From assembly GCA_017402445.1 (NCBI GenBank), contig JAFPME010000012.1, positions 1 to 64,000 of the forward strand: 64,000 nucleotides of DNA, read 5' to 3'. Of the stretch, positions 44,068 through 53,346 are shown one piece after another. The first letter of the stretch is position 1, and every line of letters starts with the position of its first letter. Below the pieces are notes generated by a model, which did no database searches, was not told where the DNA came from, and was given only the letters and a program-made list of their open reading frames with translations. Origin of the DNA: Prevotella sp. Its GTDB lineage: Bacteria; Bacteroidota; Bacteroidia; Bacteroidales; Bacteroidaceae. A program made the translations under genes and the position numbers.

Positions 44068-44772
44068 ATTCCCCGACGTCTTGGCAATGACAGCCTGACC
44101 CACACCGTAAAAGAACAGTAACCAACCCAATCCTGACAGGAAATTGGCGTCCCAGCACAGGAAGAACACGGCCAGTCCCAACCCCAAGAACACATTGCGG
44201 ATGCCGCGGCTCCACAAGTCGGAGTTCGTCCGCGTAGCGTCCTTCAGCAGTGGCTCCGGTATCTGCTGCCCCTGCTCCATGGCTTTCTCGGCCAACTTGT
44301 AGCGCTGGTTGCGGTTTTTGAGTATTACCCAAACGATAAATCCCAACAGGATGAACGGGGCCAACAGCAACAGCACGACGAAAATGATGACCACCACGGC
44401 AAACACACCTTCACCAAAGCCAATCGAAGGCAGGTCGCGAATGTCGAACCACGTCCGGCTGGTTTCATCCAGGTCTTCATCGTCGTCCCAGTTGTTTCCC
44501 CCAACGATATTCGGGACTTGACCACCTGCCGACGTCGTGTCCGAAAAAGCCTCAACGCCCATCGTGTCTGCGGCATCAGTCACCGCGGCTTCAGCTTTTT
44601 TCAACGAATCGGCAGTGGCTACGGGATTATGTGTCGGCGGTATTCCAACCGTAACTGTGTCAACAGCGCCTCCGCCAAGCAACTGCGGATTGTGACGGTG
44701 CTTCTGAGCCATGCTGTCTACAGGCATACAAGCCACGATGACAAGCACCAACAACAATAAATACTTTCTCAT
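44026..44772 (-). CDS. Membrane protein with signal peptide, DUF6249-like
   Basis: A 248-residue protein with a signal-like N-terminus (MRKYLLLLVLVIVACMPVDS), an acidic periplasmic or cytoplasmic part (NNWDDDEDLDETSRTWFDI), and three further hydrophobic segments (VFAVVVIIFVVLLLLAPFIL; IRNVFLGLGLAVFFLCWDAN; LGWLLFFYGVGQAVIA). I recall similar proteins being called DUF6249, unverified. The ATG at 44770-44772 is preferred because it starts the signal. The last 13 residues are repeat-derived. It is the first gene of the PspC/ECF group. Confidence 0.72.
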   Translation of the reverse strand: MRKYLLLLVLVIVACMPVDSMAQKHRHNPQLLGGGAVDTVTVGIPPTHNPVATADSLKKAEAAVTDAADTMGVEAFSDTTSAGGQVPNIVGGNNWDDDEDLDETSRTWFDIRDLPSIGFGEGVFAVVVIIFVVLLLLAPFILLGFIVWVILKNRNQRYKLAEKAMEQGQQIPEPLLKDATRTNSDLWSRGIRNVFLGLGLAVFFLCWDANFLSGLGWLLFFYGVGQAVIAKTSGNGDASHLNEPPRGM

Positions 44773-44900
44773 TTGCATATCCTTCTTATTATATTTTTTT
44801 ACTCTTAGTTGCTTTTTCCCGTTCCGAGCAAAGCTTGCCAACCTGTTACCTTTCGGCTTGCAGCCGTTGGTTCTTAACTCTTAACATAAAACGGTTTTTC

Positions 44901-44939
44901 GCTTTATCATTTATTATTTAGATGCGAAGCATCGCCATC
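44901..44939 (-). repeat. Hairpin plus AT-repeat module
   Basis: On the minus strand GGCGATGCTTCGCATCTAAA continues as TAATAAATGATAAA. Same hairpin as inside the TPR-HTH gene. Confidence 0.8.
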
Positions 44940-45014
44940 TTATTTCTGTCTGTTAGACGAACTAAGGACACAGAAAGTTGCATCAAGTGCAAAAAAAACG
45001 ACAAAACAACTCTC

Positions 45015-45033
45015 ATCCTATTGCTAATAGGAT
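45015..45033. promoter_or_regulatory. Perfect dyad in a long intergenic region
   Basis: ATCCTATT-GCT-AATAGGAT, 8-bp arms, between the membrane-protein gene and the next operon's terminator. Possible operator or small hairpin. Apart from this and the neighbouring modules, 44773-45268 shows nothing I recognise. Confidence 0.45.
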
Positions 45034-45268
45034 AACAGAGTTCACTTTTTTGTACGAACAAGAATAGACAATTCTGTAGAAACAAAAGCAGATGGTGCAC
45101 GCCAAGACACGTTTCACACAAATATTTCAAAGACAAGTTTACCCTAACGGCTTAATCAAACCAATTATACATATTTGAAAGAATTGAGGATTCTCAGTGC
45201 GACAAAAGATTGCCAGCGGCTTCTTCAAGGCTTTGACAGCCTGCAGTCTCGAACGTACGTCATCAGAA

Positions 45269-45310
45269 AAGCTGCTGTCTGCTCCCTTCATTGGGAACGG
45301 TCAGCAGCTT
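45269..45310 (-). terminator. Terminator of the outer-membrane-like gene
   Basis: On the minus strand AAGCTGCTG pairs with CAGCAGCTT, with inner TCCC/GGGA pairing, followed by TTTTC. Confidence 0.75.
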
Positions 45311-45336
45311 CGTAGCTTTGTCGTGGAAAGGTGTTT

Positions 45337-46422
45337 TCAGAACAGTCGCCGCGAAATGCGCAGGTTGATGACCGGGAACCCCTTCAGTGCTTCAAAGAAT
45401 TTCACGTAATCACCCACTTTCCCCTTAACGTTCATTTTGACCAAATCGGTGCCGTAGCAGTCCACGCGCGGCGTACCACCCCAGAACATGACGCCCGCTT
45501 CAAGCATGAAGCCGTACTTTTTGTCGCCCTTCGGGGTTGCATTGCCGAAACCGAAGCCCAGATAAGGCTTGAAAGCCTTTGTTTTCACCGTGGCCCGGAC
45601 CATGCAATCCTCGTCAGGTTCAAGGAAATAGTCGCCCAGATGAATACCCATCCGGCCGTAGGATGTCATGTATTGATGCATCATGTCGGCCATGTCGGTG
45701 GGGATGTAGATAGGAATTCCGTTGTGTTCAAAGAGCAACACGTCGTTGAAAGGGTTCCACGGATCGTCGTAGGCCGCCATCACTTTCTCATACATACGGT
45801 TGTACATGTCCACCGAATAGAGCGCGGCGATGTCCTCCTGTCGGTTATATGCTTTGGCAACGTTCTCCGATCCGTAGTAGAATCCGGCCGTGAAAAACCA
45901 CTTCTTGTTCCGGAACGGGAAGATGTCGATGAGGAATTTCAGGTTACCGTAGACCGGACGGCCGATCATGTCGACCGATGTTCCCACATGACGGCCCGTC
46001 ACTTCCTCGAACAGACGGCTCAATTTCTCGAACTTTGTCTCTATGCGATTGCCCTCGGCATCGTACATCGGGTCGCTCTCGGCGATGGAAAGGCCGAAGT
46101 TCATGGTATGCTTGAAGCTGGGCATGAAAGCATATCCTGCCCTGACGCGGAAGGTGTTGCCCACGGGCATGGCCAAATCGATGCCCACACCTGTTGTTCC
46201 GACCGTCAGTGCGGCATCCATGTGGTTCAGTATGTTCTTGTCTCCCGAGTGCACTTTCCCGTTTCCCAGCTTCATGCGTGGATCTTCGACGGTCAGATGC
46301 ACATCGTTCGACTTGATGAAGTGCAGCTGCACGGTATCGTTCTCCTCCTCCTGGGCTGCTGCGTTACACGCGAAGAACACAAGAAAGACAGCGGTCAACA
46401 CGTAAGACTTCTGAAAATTCAT
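45337..46422 (-). CDS. Exported protein, probable outer-membrane beta-barrel
   Basis: A 361-residue exported protein with a signal peptide (VLTAVFLVFFACNAAAQ). The mature part has alternating amphipathic strands with aromatic ends (VRAGYAFMPSFKHTMNFGLS; WFFTAGFYYGSENVAKAYNR; FGFGNATPKGDKKYGFMLEA), and it ends VINLRISRRLF, a terminal strand ending in Phe as in outer-membrane barrels. No named family recognised. The ATG at 46420-46422 starts the signal peptide and lies 27 bp after a -7 box. Monocistronic with its own terminator. Confidence 0.75.
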   Translation of the reverse strand: MNFQKSYVLTAVFLVFFACNAAAQEEENDTVQLHFIKSNDVHLTVEDPRMKLGNGKVHSGDKNILNHMDAALTVGTTGVGIDLAMPVGNTFRVRAGYAFMPSFKHTMNFGLSIAESDPMYDAEGNRIETKFEKLSRLFEEVTGRHVGTSVDMIGRPVYGNLKFLIDIFPFRNKKWFFTAGFYYGSENVAKAYNRQEDIAALYSVDMYNRMYEKVMAAYDDPWNPFNDVLLFEHNGIPIYIPTDMADMMHQYMTSYGRMGIHLGDYFLEPDEDCMVRATVKTKAFKPYLGFGFGNATPKGDKKYGFMLEAGVMFWGGTPRVDCYGTDLVKMNVKGKVGDYVKFFEALKGFPVINLRISRRLF

Positions 46423-46449
46423 CTTGCTTTCACTAATAGTTTGATCTGC

Positions 46450-46457
46450 AAAGGTAA
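46450..46457 (-). promoter_or_regulatory. -7 box of the outer-membrane-like gene
   Basis: TACCTTTG with a TTTG about 20 bp upstream on the minus strand, the best -33/-7 pair I see in the window. Confidence 0.65.
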
Positions 46458-46568
46458 AGCAAAAATAGCAAAACAGCAAACATTCAGCTAAAAAGTTACG
46501 GTTTTCTCACATCTCGGACAGGCAGACTTAAAATTCTTAACACAGGACGACCGGACGATTCCTGCTGG

Positions 46569-46593
46569 AAGTAGGGCTGCGAGAGCCCTACTT
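46569..46593 (-). terminator. Terminator overlapping the CotH gene stop codon
   Basis: AAGTAGGGCT and AGCCCTACTT form 10-bp arms; the TAG stop (46588-46590) is part of the hairpin stem. Confidence 0.8.
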
Positions 46594-49500
46594 TCGGCCG
46601 GCCAGCAGCTTGCATGTGGCACGCCGGCCGTCAGCCATCACAAGTGTAGCCACATAGTAGCCCGGCTGAAGGGCCGACATCGAGACCTCTGTGCGACCGT
46701 CGGCAATTTGAACCGAGCGGTCTGTCAGCGTCTGACCGGCTGCCGAACAGACCGTGATGCGGCCTTCGCCACCCTTCTGCGCGGTCACGACGAGTCGGTC
46801 GAGCACGTAGGAGAGCCGCAGCTCGGCGCCTGCCGACTCGGCCGAGACGATGCCCGAAGGCTGCTGTTCGGCTGCAACCAAATAGCTGGTGCGCACGTTC
46901 CGCCGTCCGATGGTGGGCACGTTCGACACATAGACAGCCTCGCTCCCGTCGGGATAGCGCGCCACTGTCTGGTCCATCGAGTGTGCTGGATAGAGCATCG
47001 AGGTGGTCCATGAGTCGTCCTGCGCCGTCAGGCAGACGGTACCGCCGCCGTTGCCCAGCTTGAACGGGGCGTGAAGCTGGCTTCGGTTGTCCTGTTTGTC
47101 GCACCATACGATGAGATACCCATGGGCGGGTACCACTGTCGAAGCCTCGCTGTCGCCTTTTTCTATGCGCCACAGGTGGAGGTCTTCGGCGTCGTTGCTC
47201 AGATACATGCCTTCCACATCGACGGGTTCGGAGCCCGGATTATAGAGTTCCACCCAGTCAGCACGTTTGAAATAGTCGTTCACGTAGGTGTCGTTGCTGG
47301 CGCTGATCTCGTTGACCACTGGGTGAACGGCAGCGGCATCAACGTTCGGTCGGAACGTCGCTGTCAGGTCGACGAGCCCTTCGGGCAGGTCCATCTCAGC
47401 TTCGGTCGAGCAGATTTGCCCTGTCGTCATGTCTTTCCAGCCACTGAACGTGTAGCCGACCGGGGCCTCGGCACGCAGACGTACCGGTGCGAACAGCCTT
47501 CCGGTGAATTCAGCATACGGCACTTCCACGTCGTTCACGAGCAGCGTTGCGCCCTCGGTGTCGGCCTTCAGGCTCACGGTCTGCGCGCTGATGCCCTGCA
47601 GCTTCATCAGACTGTACCGCTTCAGCGTATTCATCATCTTGGGCATCCAGTTCGTAAGGCTCTCTTTCATCTGGTTGGCAGTGTTCCAAGGCGACCCGTT
47701 CTCGTATTTCATCATCGGAGCCACGTTGTTGGCCAGTTCGTCAATGATGGCTTTGGCACGTGTCGGCTCGAATATGCTGCCGCCCATCAGACAGAACACG
47801 TCAATGAACCGGCGGCGGAAACGGTCGTTGGCAAGCATGTTCTGCAAGATGGTGACCATTTTGATTTCCGCCGTGATGCGTGTGTGCTTGTCGTAGAGCT
47901 GTTCAAACGTGTAGTTCTTCTTTCCGAAGAAGGTGTTGAACGAGTCGCTGGTGTTGAAAGCGAAGTCGAGGTCGAACGAAACGAAGCGCCAGCGGCCGCC
48001 GTCGCGCTTGAAGTAGCCCTTCAGGTTGTTCTGTGGCCAGTCGGTGGTGCCCAGATAGAGGAGCGCCGCCATGTAGTTGACGTACTCATCCACGTCGACC
48101 ATCTCGCAAATCTCGTCGTAGACGCCCTCCTCGTTGACGTGTCTGCTCAGATCGTACCATCGCAGGAAACTCTCCTCCGTGCCGCATTTCTGCACGTAGG
48201 CGGAGTCGGGATCCATCTCGAACAAGTCAATCTCGTCGTCGTCCCAGCCCCGGTTGGCAAAGACGAAGTGCTTGTTGTTGGGTTCACGCATGTTGAGCAG
48301 TCCGATGAACTTGCCGTTGATGTAGTGAATCACAGGCTGGTAGCTCTGCACGTCGAGGTCGATGCCCGAACGGAAAAGGATGGTTTCGAGGGCAGCATCC
48401 TTGAAACGGCACTGCGTATCGTTGCCTCCGTTGCGCAGTTGGAGCGTGCGGTTTCGGATGAACGGTTTCTGTTCAAAGAAAGGAAAGTCCAGCGTCTTGC
48501 CAGTTCCGAACACTTTGTTGGCCTTCAACTTGAACGAATGTGGCGTCCAGGCACGGCTCCAGCCGCCGCACATCTCCAGATTGACCTCCTGACTGAAGAG
48601 CTGCCGGCCGTCAGGACCGAAGTAGACGAAGCTCACGGGGCGCTCCCAGTCCATGTTCCAGTTGCAGGGTTGCGCCTGTCCGTGCCCCGGCTTGCCGTTG
48701 GTTCCCTGTGTCATCACTCCGTACTTGTTGCCGTACAGAAATTCATTGTCGGCCACGATGGAGACAACGGGGATGGTATAGTGGTTGTTTGTGGCGATGT
48801 AGGAGCATGTAAGGACGTTACTGGGCAGCCATCCGTCGCGGAACAGACGGAAGCGATAGTTCGTGGTGCTGCTCACTGTGAAGCGGCCCGTCGTGCTGAC
48901 AACGCCATTGTCGTACGTGGGCGTGGTCCCGTCGGTGGTGTAACGCAGCGTAGCACCTTCCGGAATCTGCACTTCCACCGTCAGGCTTCCGCTGAAGAGC
49001 TGCGACGGCTTGTCGGCTACGGGCATGGGGAGCTGCTGCGTGGCGAAGGCCGACGAGCTGTTGCTCCGCCGAGGTGTGGGCATGGCAGTCAGCGCCCACG
49101 GCCCGGTTCCGTCGGCGGTGCGGGCATACGACGTGCGCGGCAGGGCCTTTGGGTAGTCCACGGTGGCCATCAGTTCGCCCTTGCTGTTGCTGAGGTAGAG
49201 CGAACCGCCGTCTGTGTCGAGCTTGAACGGGGCATGCCGGGAGCTCAGTCCGCTGTCGTCGAACCATACGACGCCGTAGCCGTGGGCAGCAATGGCTCCC
49301 GCCTCATCGGGAATGCGCCACAGGGTCAGCCGGTTGGCGTCGTCGCTCAGATAGCAACCGCCCAACATCACCGGCCGGTCGGTAGGATTGTACAGCTCAG
49401 CCCAACCATCGAAGTTGGCAGTTTCGCTCCAGAACATGTCCACGTTGGCTGCCATCACCTCGTTCAGCAGCACGTTGCCAGCAGCTGCCTCGTCCACTTC

Positions 49501-50130
49501 GTCGAAGTACTCGAGCCGGAAATTGTCGAAGATGCACCAGTTGTCGTTCTGCGACGTGGCATTACGGATGCCGATGACGACGCTGCCGCCCACCACACTG
49601 AACTCCAACAGGTTCTCGTAACGACCCATTTCAAACGCCTCGTGCGCACTGGCCATGCCGTTGGGGAAGTACTTGATGCCTTCCCACCAGTTGCCTTGAC
49701 CCCAGCAATTGTTGGCCAGATTCACGCCGAACGACTCGTCGTACACACTGTGCAGCTTCGTCTGCGCAGCGCCGGCATAGAGAAAGGCCGTTATGTTCTC
49801 CGTCCTGTTCTGGTGACTCTGGTAAGCTGTGTTGTTATCGCGCGTGCGATAGAAGCCCTGGACGCGCAGCCGGTACTGCCCGTCGGGCAGTCCTGAAAGC
49901 TGTTGGCTGAGGGTGAACGTTCCGTTCCAGAACTCCATGCAGCCGAACTGCACGTCGAGTTTCGAGTAAAAGCCCGTCGCCGTCCAGCCATCCGACGTAT
50001 TGTCGTCGAAACTGGGGTTCGTCACGTATTGCTGAGTCACGTCAATCCATGTCCGTGCTGCCCGTACGCCGGACAAGGCACACAGGAGCAACGACGTGAG
50101 CATACAGAATCGTTTTATAGATGTCATCAT
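46588..50130 (-). CDS. Secreted CotH-kinase/lamin-tail protein with T9SS C-terminal domain
   Basis: An 1180-residue exported protein. After the signal peptide come a carbohydrate-binding-like module (~25-205), a first lamin-tail domain (NVLLNEVMAANVDMFWSETA, ~215-335), a chitobiase-like Ig segment (TLRYTTDGTTPTYDNGVVST), a CotH spore-coat kinase domain (~465-760, with NMREPNNKHF and FVSFDLDFAFN), a second lamin-tail domain (HPVVNEISASNDTYVNDYFK, ~945-1075) and a T9SS type A sorting domain ending GYYVATLVMADGRRATCKLL. The cargo is probably anchored at the cell surface. CotH domains phosphorylate proteins in spores; the role here is unknown. A start one codon downstream is equally likely. Confidence 0.88.
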   Translation of the reverse strand: MMTSIKRFCMLTSLLLCALSGVRAARTWIDVTQQYVTNPSFDDNTSDGWTATGFYSKLDVQFGCMEFWNGTFTLSQQLSGLPDGQYRLRVQGFYRTRDNNTAYQSHQNRTENITAFLYAGAAQTKLHSVYDESFGVNLANNCWGQGNWWEGIKYFPNGMASAHEAFEMGRYENLLEFSVVGGSVVIGIRNATSQNDNWCIFDNFRLEYFDEVDEAAAGNVLLNEVMAANVDMFWSETANFDGWAELYNPTDRPVMLGGCYLSDDANRLTLWRIPDEAGAIAAHGYGVVWFDDSGLSSRHAPFKLDTDGGSLYLSNSKGELMATVDYPKALPRTSYARTADGTGPWALTAMPTPRRSNSSSAFATQQLPMPVADKPSQLFSGSLTVEVQIPEGATLRYTTDGTTPTYDNGVVSTTGRFTVSSTTNYRFRLFRDGWLPSNVLTCSYIATNNHYTIPVVSIVADNEFLYGNKYGVMTQGTNGKPGHGQAQPCNWNMDWERPVSFVYFGPDGRQLFSQEVNLEMCGGWSRAWTPHSFKLKANKVFGTGKTLDFPFFEQKPFIRNRTLQLRNGGNDTQCRFKDAALETILFRSGIDLDVQSYQPVIHYINGKFIGLLNMREPNNKHFVFANRGWDDDEIDLFEMDPDSAYVQKCGTEESFLRWYDLSRHVNEEGVYDEICEMVDVDEYVNYMAALLYLGTTDWPQNNLKGYFKRDGGRWRFVSFDLDFAFNTSDSFNTFFGKKNYTFEQLYDKHTRITAEIKMVTILQNMLANDRFRRRFIDVFCLMGGSIFEPTRAKAIIDELANNVAPMMKYENGSPWNTANQMKESLTNWMPKMMNTLKRYSLMKLQGISAQTVSLKADTEGATLLVNDVEVPYAEFTGRLFAPVRLRAEAPVGYTFSGWKDMTTGQICSTEAEMDLPEGLVDLTATFRPNVDAAAVHPVVNEISASNDTYVNDYFKRADWVELYNPGSEPVDVEGMYLSNDAEDLHLWRIEKGDSEASTVVPAHGYLIVWCDKQDNRSQLHAPFKLGNGGGTVCLTAQDDSWTTSMLYPAHSMDQTVARYPDGSEAVYVSNVPTIGRRNVRTSYLVAAEQQPSGIVSAESAGAELRLSYVLDRLVVTAQKGGEGRITVCSAAGQTLTDRSVQIADGRTEVSMSALQPGYYVATLVMADGRRATCKLLAGRK

Positions 50131-50225
50131 GTTGTGAATAAAAATGTGGCAGCAAAGATACTACAAAAATCCGAAAAGTATCGCTAAAAGGTAATAAAGT
50201 ATCATGGTTTTAAACATAAAATGCG

Positions 50226-50233
50226 TATCTTTG
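50226..50233 (+). promoter_or_regulatory. -7 box of the GH94 gene
   Basis: TATCTTTG 39 bp upstream of the ATG; it excludes the longer frame that starts before it. Confidence 0.6.
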
Positions 50234-50272
50234 CAACGTAATCAAAACAAATACCAATTATTAACTACGAAT

Positions 50273-52750
50273 ATGGAGAACAAAATTTACGGAAACTTTG
50301 ACGATACTCACCGCGAGTATGTCATCACGGACCCGAAAACACCATGGCCATGGATCAACTATCTGGGCAACGAGGACTTCTTCTCGCTGATTTCTAACAC
50401 TGCCGGCGGCTATTCTTTCTTCAAGGATGCCAAGTTCAGACGCATCACGCGCTATCGCTACAACGGCGTTCCAATGGACAATGGAGGACGCTACTTCTAC
50501 ATCAACGACAACGGCACTGTGTGGAACCCCGGCTGGAAGCCCTGCAAGACGCAGCTCGACACCTACGAGTGCCGACACGGCATGAGCTACACGCGCATCA
50601 CGGGCAGCAAGAACGGCGTCGAAGCCTCTGTGCTCTTCTTCGTTCCGCTGAAGAAATGGTGCGAAGTGCAGAAGCTCACGCTGAAGAACACCTCTGCCGA
50701 CGTGAAACGCCTGAAGCTGTTCTCCTTCGCCGAATGGTGTCTGTGGAATGCAGCCACGGACATGGAGAACTTCCAGCGCAACTTCTCTACCGGCGAAGTA
50801 GAGATTGACGGCTCCACCATCTACCACAAAACGGAGTACAAGGAGCGCCGCAACCACTTCGCTTTCTACCATGTCAACGTTCCCGTTCAGGGATTCGACA
50901 CCGACCGGGAATCGTTCGTCGGACTGTACAACGAGTTTGCCAACCCCGATGTGGTAATGGCCGGACAGCCGAAGAACTCAGTCGCTCACGGCTGGAGCCC
51001 CATTGCTTCGCACTATATAGAAGTGGAACTGCAGCCAGGCGAAGAGAAGGACTTCGTCTTCCTGCTCGGATACGTGGAGATGCCGCAAGAAGAGAAGTAC
51101 GCAGAAGCCTCGGAAGGGCTCATCACCTCGCTCGGAAAGCTCGACCGTACCATTATAAATAAGGTAAAGGCACAGGAAGCCATCCGCGAATTCAGCACCG
51201 TGGAACAGGTGGACAAAGCTTTCGACGAACTATGCCGCTACTGGGACGACCTGCTCGACCGCTACAGCGTGAAGAGCGGAAACGAACGGCTCGACCGCAT
51301 GGTGAACATCTGGAACCAGTACCAGTGCATGGTGACGTTCAACTTCTCGCGCTCTGCAAGCTTCTTCGAGAGCGGAATAGGCCGCGGGATGGGCTTCCGC
51401 GACAGCAACCAGGACCTCGTCGGCTTCGTACATCAGATTCCTTCACGCGCACGACAGCGCATCATCGACATTGCATCAACGCAGTTCCCCGACGGAGGAT
51501 GCTACCACCAGTACCAGCCGCTCACCAAACGGGGCAACAACGACATCGGAGGCGGATTCAACGACGACCCCATGTGGCTCATCTTCGGCACCGTGGCATA
51601 CATCAAAGAGACGGGCGACTTCTCCATCCTCGACGAACAGGTGCCCTGGGACAACGAGCCCGGCACCGAGGTCAGCCTCTTTGAGCACCTCCGCATCTCG
51701 TTCAACCACGTCGTGGAAAACCTCGGACCGCACCGTCTGCCGCTCATCGGGCGCGCCGACTGGAACGACTGTCTGAACCTGAACTGCTTCTCGTGGGATC
51801 CGAACGAGAGCTTCCAGACCACCGAAAACAAGACCGAAGGCTCGAAGGCCGAGTCACTCATGATTGCCGGACTGTTCGTCGTCTGCGGTAAGGACTACGT
51901 GGAACTGTGCCGCGAGCTGGGCAAAGCAGACGAAGCCGCACGCGCCGAGAAGGAGGTTGACGCCATGATAGAGGCCGTGAAGCAGCACGGCTGGGACGGC
52001 GAATGGTACCTGCGCGCCTACGATTTCTACGGCAACAAGATCGGTTCGCACGAGAACGAGGAAGGCAAGATATTCATCGAGAGCCAAGGTTGGTGCACCA
52101 TGGCAGGCATCGGCAAGGAGGAAGGCATGGTAGACAAGGCGCTCGACAGTACCAAGAAGTACCTCGACTCCGAGCACGGCATCGTGCTCAACAACCCGGC
52201 CTTCACACACTACTACGTCGAAATGGGCGAAATCTCGAGCTACCCCGCCGGATACAAGGAGAACGCAGGCATCTTCTGCCACAACAACCCGTGGGTCATC
52301 ATCGGCGAAACCGTCGTAGGCCGAGGCAACGACGCTTGGGAACACTACGCAAAGATATGCCCCGCCTTCATCAAGGACCAGACTTTGCACAAAGTGGAGC
52401 CCTACGTCTACAGCCAAATGGTGGCAGGTAAGGACGCGGCCCGTCCCGGCGAAGGCAAGAACAGCTGGCTCACAGGCACCGCAGCATGGAACTGGTACAC
52501 CATCACGCAGTTCATTCTCGGCATCAAGCCCGCCTACAACGGACTGCTCATCGACCCCTGCGTGCCGCAGACAGCACGCGAGTACACCGTATGCCGCAAG
52601 TTCCGTGGAGCGGAGTACGTCATCAACGTGAAGAATCCCGACGGCGTTCAAAAGGGAGTGAAGTCCATCACGATGGACGGTAAGCCCGTTGAAGGCAACA
52701 TAGTGCCTGCAACAGAGGGCAAGCACACAGTGGAAGTCGTCATGGGATAA
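50273..52750 (+). CDS. GH94 disaccharide phosphorylase (cellobiose phosphorylase-like)
   Basis: Cytoplasmic inverting phosphorylase of 825 residues that splits a beta-linked disaccharide with phosphate to give a sugar 1-phosphate, saving ATP. Signatures are [39 protein letters not shown], the catalytic region [15 protein letters not shown] with DWND at 496-499, and [20 protein letters not shown]. Length and motifs match cellobiose phosphorylase, but N,N'-diacetylchitobiose phosphorylases are close relatives, so specificity is uncertain. No signal peptide, so the sugar must be imported. Monocistronic with terminator. Confidence 0.9.
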   Translation: MENKIYGNFDDTHREYVITDPKTPWPWINYLGNEDFFSLISNTAGGYSFFKDAKFRRITRYRYNGVPMDNGGRYFYINDNGTVWNPGWKPCKTQLDTYECRHGMSYTRITGSKNGVEASVLFFVPLKKWCEVQKLTLKNTSADVKRLKLFSFAEWCLWNAATDMENFQRNFSTGEVEIDGSTIYHKTEYKERRNHFAFYHVNVPVQGFDTDRESFVGLYNEFANPDVVMAGQPKNSVAHGWSPIASHYIEVELQPGEEKDFVFLLGYVEMPQEEKYAEASEGLITSLGKLDRTIINKVKAQEAIREFSTVEQVDKAFDELCRYWDDLLDRYSVKSGNERLDRMVNIWNQYQCMVTFNFSRSASFFESGIGRGMGFRDSNQDLVGFVHQIPSRARQRIIDIASTQFPDGGCYHQYQPLTKRGNNDIGGGFNDDPMWLIFGTVAYIKETGDFSILDEQVPWDNEPGTEVSLFEHLRISFNHVVENLGPHRLPLIGRADWNDCLNLNCFSWDPNESFQTTENKTEGSKAESLMIAGLFVVCGKDYVELCRELGKADEAARAEKEVDAMIEAVKQHGWDGEWYLRAYDFYGNKIGSHENEEGKIFIESQGWCTMAGIGKEEGMVDKALDSTKKYLDSEHGIVLNNPAFTHYYVEMGEISSYPAGYKENAGIFCHNNPWVIIGETVVGRGNDAWEHYAKICPAFIKDQTLHKVEPYVYSQMVAGKDAARPGEGKNSWLTGTAAWNWYTITQFILGIKPAYNGLLIDPCVPQTAREYTVCRKFRGAEYVINVKNPDGVQKGVKSITMDGKPVEGNIVPATEGKHTVEVVMG

Positions 52751-52774
52751 GACCTGAACATTGTCCAACCAAAC

Positions 52775-52817
52775 GAAAAACAGGAAAGGAGCCGATTGCT
52801 TCTTTCCTGTTTTTTTC
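52775..52817 (+). terminator. Terminator of the GH94 gene
   Basis: ACAGGAAAG and CTTTCCTGT arms followed by TTTTTTT. Confidence 0.9.
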
Positions 52818-52838
52818 GTTTCTCCAACCATCCTTTTT

Positions 52839-52948
52839 CCTGAGTCCAGGTTTCCTTTTTGCAGAGTCAGAGTTTCCTTTTTCATGAGTCCGGGTTTCCC
52901 TTTTGCTGAGTCAGAGTTTCCTTTTTCATGAGTCAGAGTTTCCTTTTC
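52839..52948 (+). repeat. 22-bp x5 tandem array (GAGTC type)
   Basis: Units begin at 52839, 52861, 52883, 52905 and 52927; each reads about nnTGAGTCmGrGTTTCCTTT. A degenerate sixth unit may precede (52817-52838). The core is not an extended palindrome, unlike the other arrays, but period and unit number are the same. Confidence 0.9.
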
Positions 52949-53002
52949 CTGCGAAAGAGCCCGTCAATGGCGCACGTGCTGCCTCCCGGCTCACGTCAAC
53001 GG

Positions 53003-53156
53003 GGCTGCCCATCGGGCCGTATTGTCTTGCCATCGGGGCCGATTTGTCTTGCCATCGGGGCCGGACGACGATGCCATTTCACTGAAATTGCTGGGCAAAA
53101 TCAATGAAATTGCTTTGCAAAATCAGTGAAATTGCCGGGCAAAATCAGTGAAATGG
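53003..53156 (+). repeat. 22-bp x7 in-phase tandem array (two unit types)
   Basis: Seven 22-bp units in one phase. The first three share TTGCCATCGGGGCC; the last four share GCAAAATCAGTGAAATTG or CATTTCACTGAAATTG. CATTTCA-C-TGAAATTG is nearly a perfect dyad. The switch between types occurs without a phase break. The stretch 53157-53346, up to the ispH stop, holds nothing I recognise. Confidence 0.88.
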
Positions 53157-53346
53157 CAACGCAGAAACAGAATACTGACAAGCAAGAAGCTGCTTCGTGT
53201 CAATAGGAAAGCGATTGATGGGCAAATGGGAAACGACCTCTTTGACAAAGAAAAGCGACGAGTCGGCAAGCAGGAAACAACTTCATGGCCTGCCGCCGAC
53301 AGTAAAGCGGGCAAAGAGAAAAAGTGGAATGACGGACAAACGGCCG

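Noticed and set aside
44918..45136. 72-codon frame on the minus strand
   Set aside because: Runs through a repeat module, has no promoter, and reads as a Leu/Phe-rich random frame.
47071..49896. Long open frame of 941 codons on the plus strand
   Set aside because: It lies wholly antisense to the CotH gene, whose domains are unmistakable, and its translation shows no family resemblance; high-GC codon use explains the open antisense frame.
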